A DNA stretch of 48,317 nucleotides from positions 1 through 48,317 of the forward strand of contig JAOTVR010000020.1 of the NCBI GenBank assembly GCA_029863305.1. Reading direction: 5' to 3'. The notes under the pieces were generated by a model. That model was given only the letters and a program-made list of their open reading frames with translations. It searched no databases and was not told where the DNA came from. The number at the start of each line of letters is the position of its first letter. The stretch's first letter is position 1. Of this stretch, positions 46,748 through 48,317 are shown piece by piece. Both the position numbers and the translations under genes were made by a program. The DNA is from Gammaproteobacteria bacterium. GTDB lineage: Bacteria; Pseudomonadota; Gammaproteobacteria; Steroidobacterales; Woeseiaceae.

Positions 46748-47743
46748 ATGCGTGTGAAAACAGGGTTGTTGGTGTCCGTGACACTACTGGCATTTCTTAC
46801 GGGCGGCCCGGTTGTGGCCGCTATTGGCGATACCCAGACTTTTAGCGATGGTGGCATGCCGGTGATTGGCCAGGCCTTCGACTGCCCGGAGCCTTGCCTG
46901 GCCAACGGCTGGTACTTTGGCTTCGGTGAATTAGCTGGCGTAGCGTTCGACGCTGGAGAAGAGGGAACCGGCGACCACGCGCTAGTGCATAATAGTGGTG
47001 GTATCGGGTTTCATTTCTTTACATATGCGGGCTACGAGATATTCGACGCCAACTTCCTGGGCAATTTGCTTGAGGCGGGGGTTGTGGCAGTTCGTTTTCG
47101 CGCCCGCCATTCGGGAATTGGAGACTCTATCGTGCTTCGCGCCTTCTTGTTCGACACGTTCGATGACGGCGTCGGTGCCGACAGCGTCGATTGGGCAATC
47201 TCGGATGGCTCGGCCACGATTGCGAATACAGGCACAGGCACTACCTGGCAGACCTACGAAATTTCCTTGCGTGTATCCGATATGGAATCCGGGGCATTTG
47301 TTGGCACGCCACCGACCGTAGAGGAAATACTATCCGGCGTAGCCCAGTTCGGGTTGCGCCATGATCCAAACTTCACCGGTCCCGGGGTGCCGGCATGGTT
47401 ACTTGCGGCCGTTTATTTTGACGATATCCAATTGATCCTGGACAGTGATGCTGACGGCGTTGCGGACGACGACGATTTCTGCGCCGACACGTCCATTCCC
47501 GAAGCCGTGCCATCCGTGACGCTTCTGCCCAACCACTGGGCGCTGACCGACGATGACGATCCCTTCGACTTCGACACGGTAATTGTCGGCAAGGGGCCAA
47601 ATCGCAGCTACACCGTCGAGGACACTGCGGGCTGCTCATGCGAGCAAATCATCGAGATTCAGGGATTCAACGCCGGACATATGATGTACGGCTGCAGTAT
47701 CGGTGTCATGGATCATTGGATCGACGTAGTGAATACCCCATAG
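46748..47743 (+). CDS. Exported protein under c-di-GMP riboswitch control
   Basis: A 331-residue protein with signal peptide MRVKTGLLVSVTLLAFLTGG, PVVAA cleavage near residue 25. Residues 60-235 look like a beta-sandwich (AVRFRARHSGIGDSIVLRAF, TTWQTYEISLRVSD), as in carbohydrate-binding modules. At 236-247 DSDADGVADDDD, then FCADTSIPE, is an acidic thrombospondin type 3-like calcium-binding repeat, and a Cys-rich end (TAGCSCEQIIEIQG, GCSIG) follows. A matrix or adhesion role would fit c-di-GMP control, but no homologue of known function is recognised. The ribosome site GGGAGGGG is strong. Confidence 0.85.
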   Translation: MRVKTGLLVSVTLLAFLTGGPVVAAIGDTQTFSDGGMPVIGQAFDCPEPCLANGWYFGFGELAGVAFDAGEEGTGDHALVHNSGGIGFHFFTYAGYEIFDANFLGNLLEAGVVAVRFRARHSGIGDSIVLRAFLFDTFDDGVGADSVDWAISDGSATIANTGTGTTWQTYEISLRVSDMESGAFVGTPPTVEEILSGVAQFGLRHDPNFTGPGVPAWLLAAVYFDDIQLILDSDADGVADDDDFCADTSIPEAVPSVTLLPNHWALTDDDDPFDFDTVIVGKGPNRSYTVEDTAGCSCEQIIEIQGFNAGHMMYGCSIGVMDHWIDVVNTP

Positions 47744-47828
47744 GGTATTTGTCCAAGCAGCGAGCGCTGCGGACTATGACGACACGGCCACTCTTCCGAG
47801 TGGCTTTGTCGCATCTGACGAAGTGAGA

Positions 47829-47853
47829 TCGCCCCTGGCCTACCCCGGGGCGA
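47829..47853 (+). terminator. Possible hairpin between converging genes
   Basis: TCGCCCC (47829-47835) pairs with GGGGCGA (47847-47853) around eleven bases. No T-run follows on either strand. Its place, 86 bases after one stop and 37 before the other, suits a transcript end for the riboswitch gene, but it is weak. Confidence 0.4.
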
Positions 47854-47889
47854 ACATCCTGCGAGCAGATTTCTCAGTCCGTATTTCGT

Positions 47890-48201
47890 CTAGCCGCCGC
47901 TTTTTTTGGGATTACATGCGACGCCGGGACTACTTCCTATCGATGTCAGGAAATCCCTGAATAGTTTGGGGATCTGCCCCCAGGACTGCACTCTATCACC
48001 CTTGAAAAACCCCGCGTCTGCGACCGGATCGTCTTGCTGACCCGAATAGGAGCATTCAGATTGGCCTTTTGTACCCCCTGGGATCGGGTTGCCCTTCCCA
48101 TCCACTTCACCGGCGACAGCGGCAGTCGAACCTATAGCCAGAATTCCTGACACAAGTAATGCATAACTGACCCGAGTCTTGTCTGTGAACTTATTCTTCA
48201 T
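47890..48201 (-). CDS. Small secreted protein of unknown function
   Basis: A 103-residue protein with a signal peptide (positive KNKFTDKTR, core ALLVSGILAIGSTAAVAG). The mature 73 residues contain two Cys, ECSYSGQQDDPVAD and SSPGVACNPKKSGG, likely forming a disulfide. The GxGxPxPG and PGVACNP ends occur in small extracellular proteins of marine bacteria. GGGGGTGACAAT precedes the start and gives a strong ribosome site. A weak -35 TTGACG lies about 90 bases upstream. Function is unknown. Confidence 0.65.
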   Translation of the reverse strand: MKNKFTDKTRVSYALLVSGILAIGSTAAVAGEVDGKGNPIPGGTKGQSECSYSGQQDDPVADAGFFKGDRVQSWGQIPKLFRDFLTSIGSSPGVACNPKKSGG

Positions 48202-48317
48202 ATTGTCACCCCCACATTTTGCGGCTACGGCGCCGTTTGATCAGAAGACGTGCCAAGGCACTCTCTGTAAGCGTAGTAAAAGAACCCAAAACGTCAAGGC
48301 GGTCCTGGTATTGTTGA

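Noticed and set aside
46509..46757. 82-codon plus-strand frame before the secreted protein
   Set aside because: It covers the c-di-GMP riboswitch and has no domain; the RNA structure explains the conservation.

Overview
The window looks like a chromosomal segment of a free-living, aerobic gammaproteobacterium, probably marine or sediment-dwelling and near the Woeseiaceae or Chromatiales. This rests on gene content: OxyR with KatG, YheS, PhaR with a phasin, a wax-ester synthase, ModABC, a c-di-GMP riboswitch and YheS-like protein sequence. No 16S or other taxonomic marker is present, so the placement is inference.

Layout. Positions 1-1530 are an accessory-looking edge: the 5' end of a topoisomerase I gene running off the window, an XRE antitoxin, and a RelE-type toxin that has lost its N-terminal half exactly where a dispersed repeat begins. 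Three copies of that repeat (about 1094-1206, 9468-9567, 11223-11290), all in one orientation, contain the first 37 nt of a tRNA-Gly(CCC), cut off in the anticodon loop. Partial relatives lie near 638 and 12830. From 1531 to 12763 are loosely linked single genes: a secreted protein, glycogen phosphorylase, a SEL1/MORN-like/LamG lipid-free exported protein, a quinone-oxidoreductase-like enzyme, a TerC-PGPGW membrane protein and a B12/radical SAM protein. The repeats sit between these genes.

Positions 12967-29173 hold housekeeping and stress functions. These are an exported catalase-peroxidase divergent from OxyR, an ABC-F ATPase (YheS), a GAF-GGDEF diguanylate cyclase, a lipoprotein hydrolase, the molybdate transporter modABC, and isocitrate lyase with two small downstream genes, divergent from a RamB-type regulator. 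Two alpha/beta hydrolase genes follow.

Positions 29154-46017 are a lipid block. A minus-strand operon (36002 down to 29154) encodes two adjacent acyl-CoA dehydrogenases (one apparently lacking its catalytic Glu), an acyl-CoA ligase, an acetoacetate-decarboxylase-like protein, a 3-hydroxyacyl-CoA dehydrogenase and an SDR. Beside it are an aldehyde dehydrogenase overlapping phaR, then a phasin, a wax-ester synthase/DGAT and a lipase. A plus-strand operon (41160-46017) gives an acyl-CoA dehydrogenase, MaoC hydratase, MFE-2-like SDR, thiolase and MDR oxidoreductase, a nearly complete beta-oxidation cycle through (R)-3-hydroxyacyl-CoA. The two catabolic operons share an inverted repeat (GTCAC-N4-GTGAC followed by AG) upstream, suggesting a common regulator. 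Storage (phasin, WS/DGAT) and breakdown genes are therefore interleaved.

Positions 46077-48317 carry a small GGCT-like protein, a GEMM-I c-di-GMP riboswitch ahead of a secreted protein with a calcium-binding-like acidic repeat, and a small secreted protein on the opposite strand.
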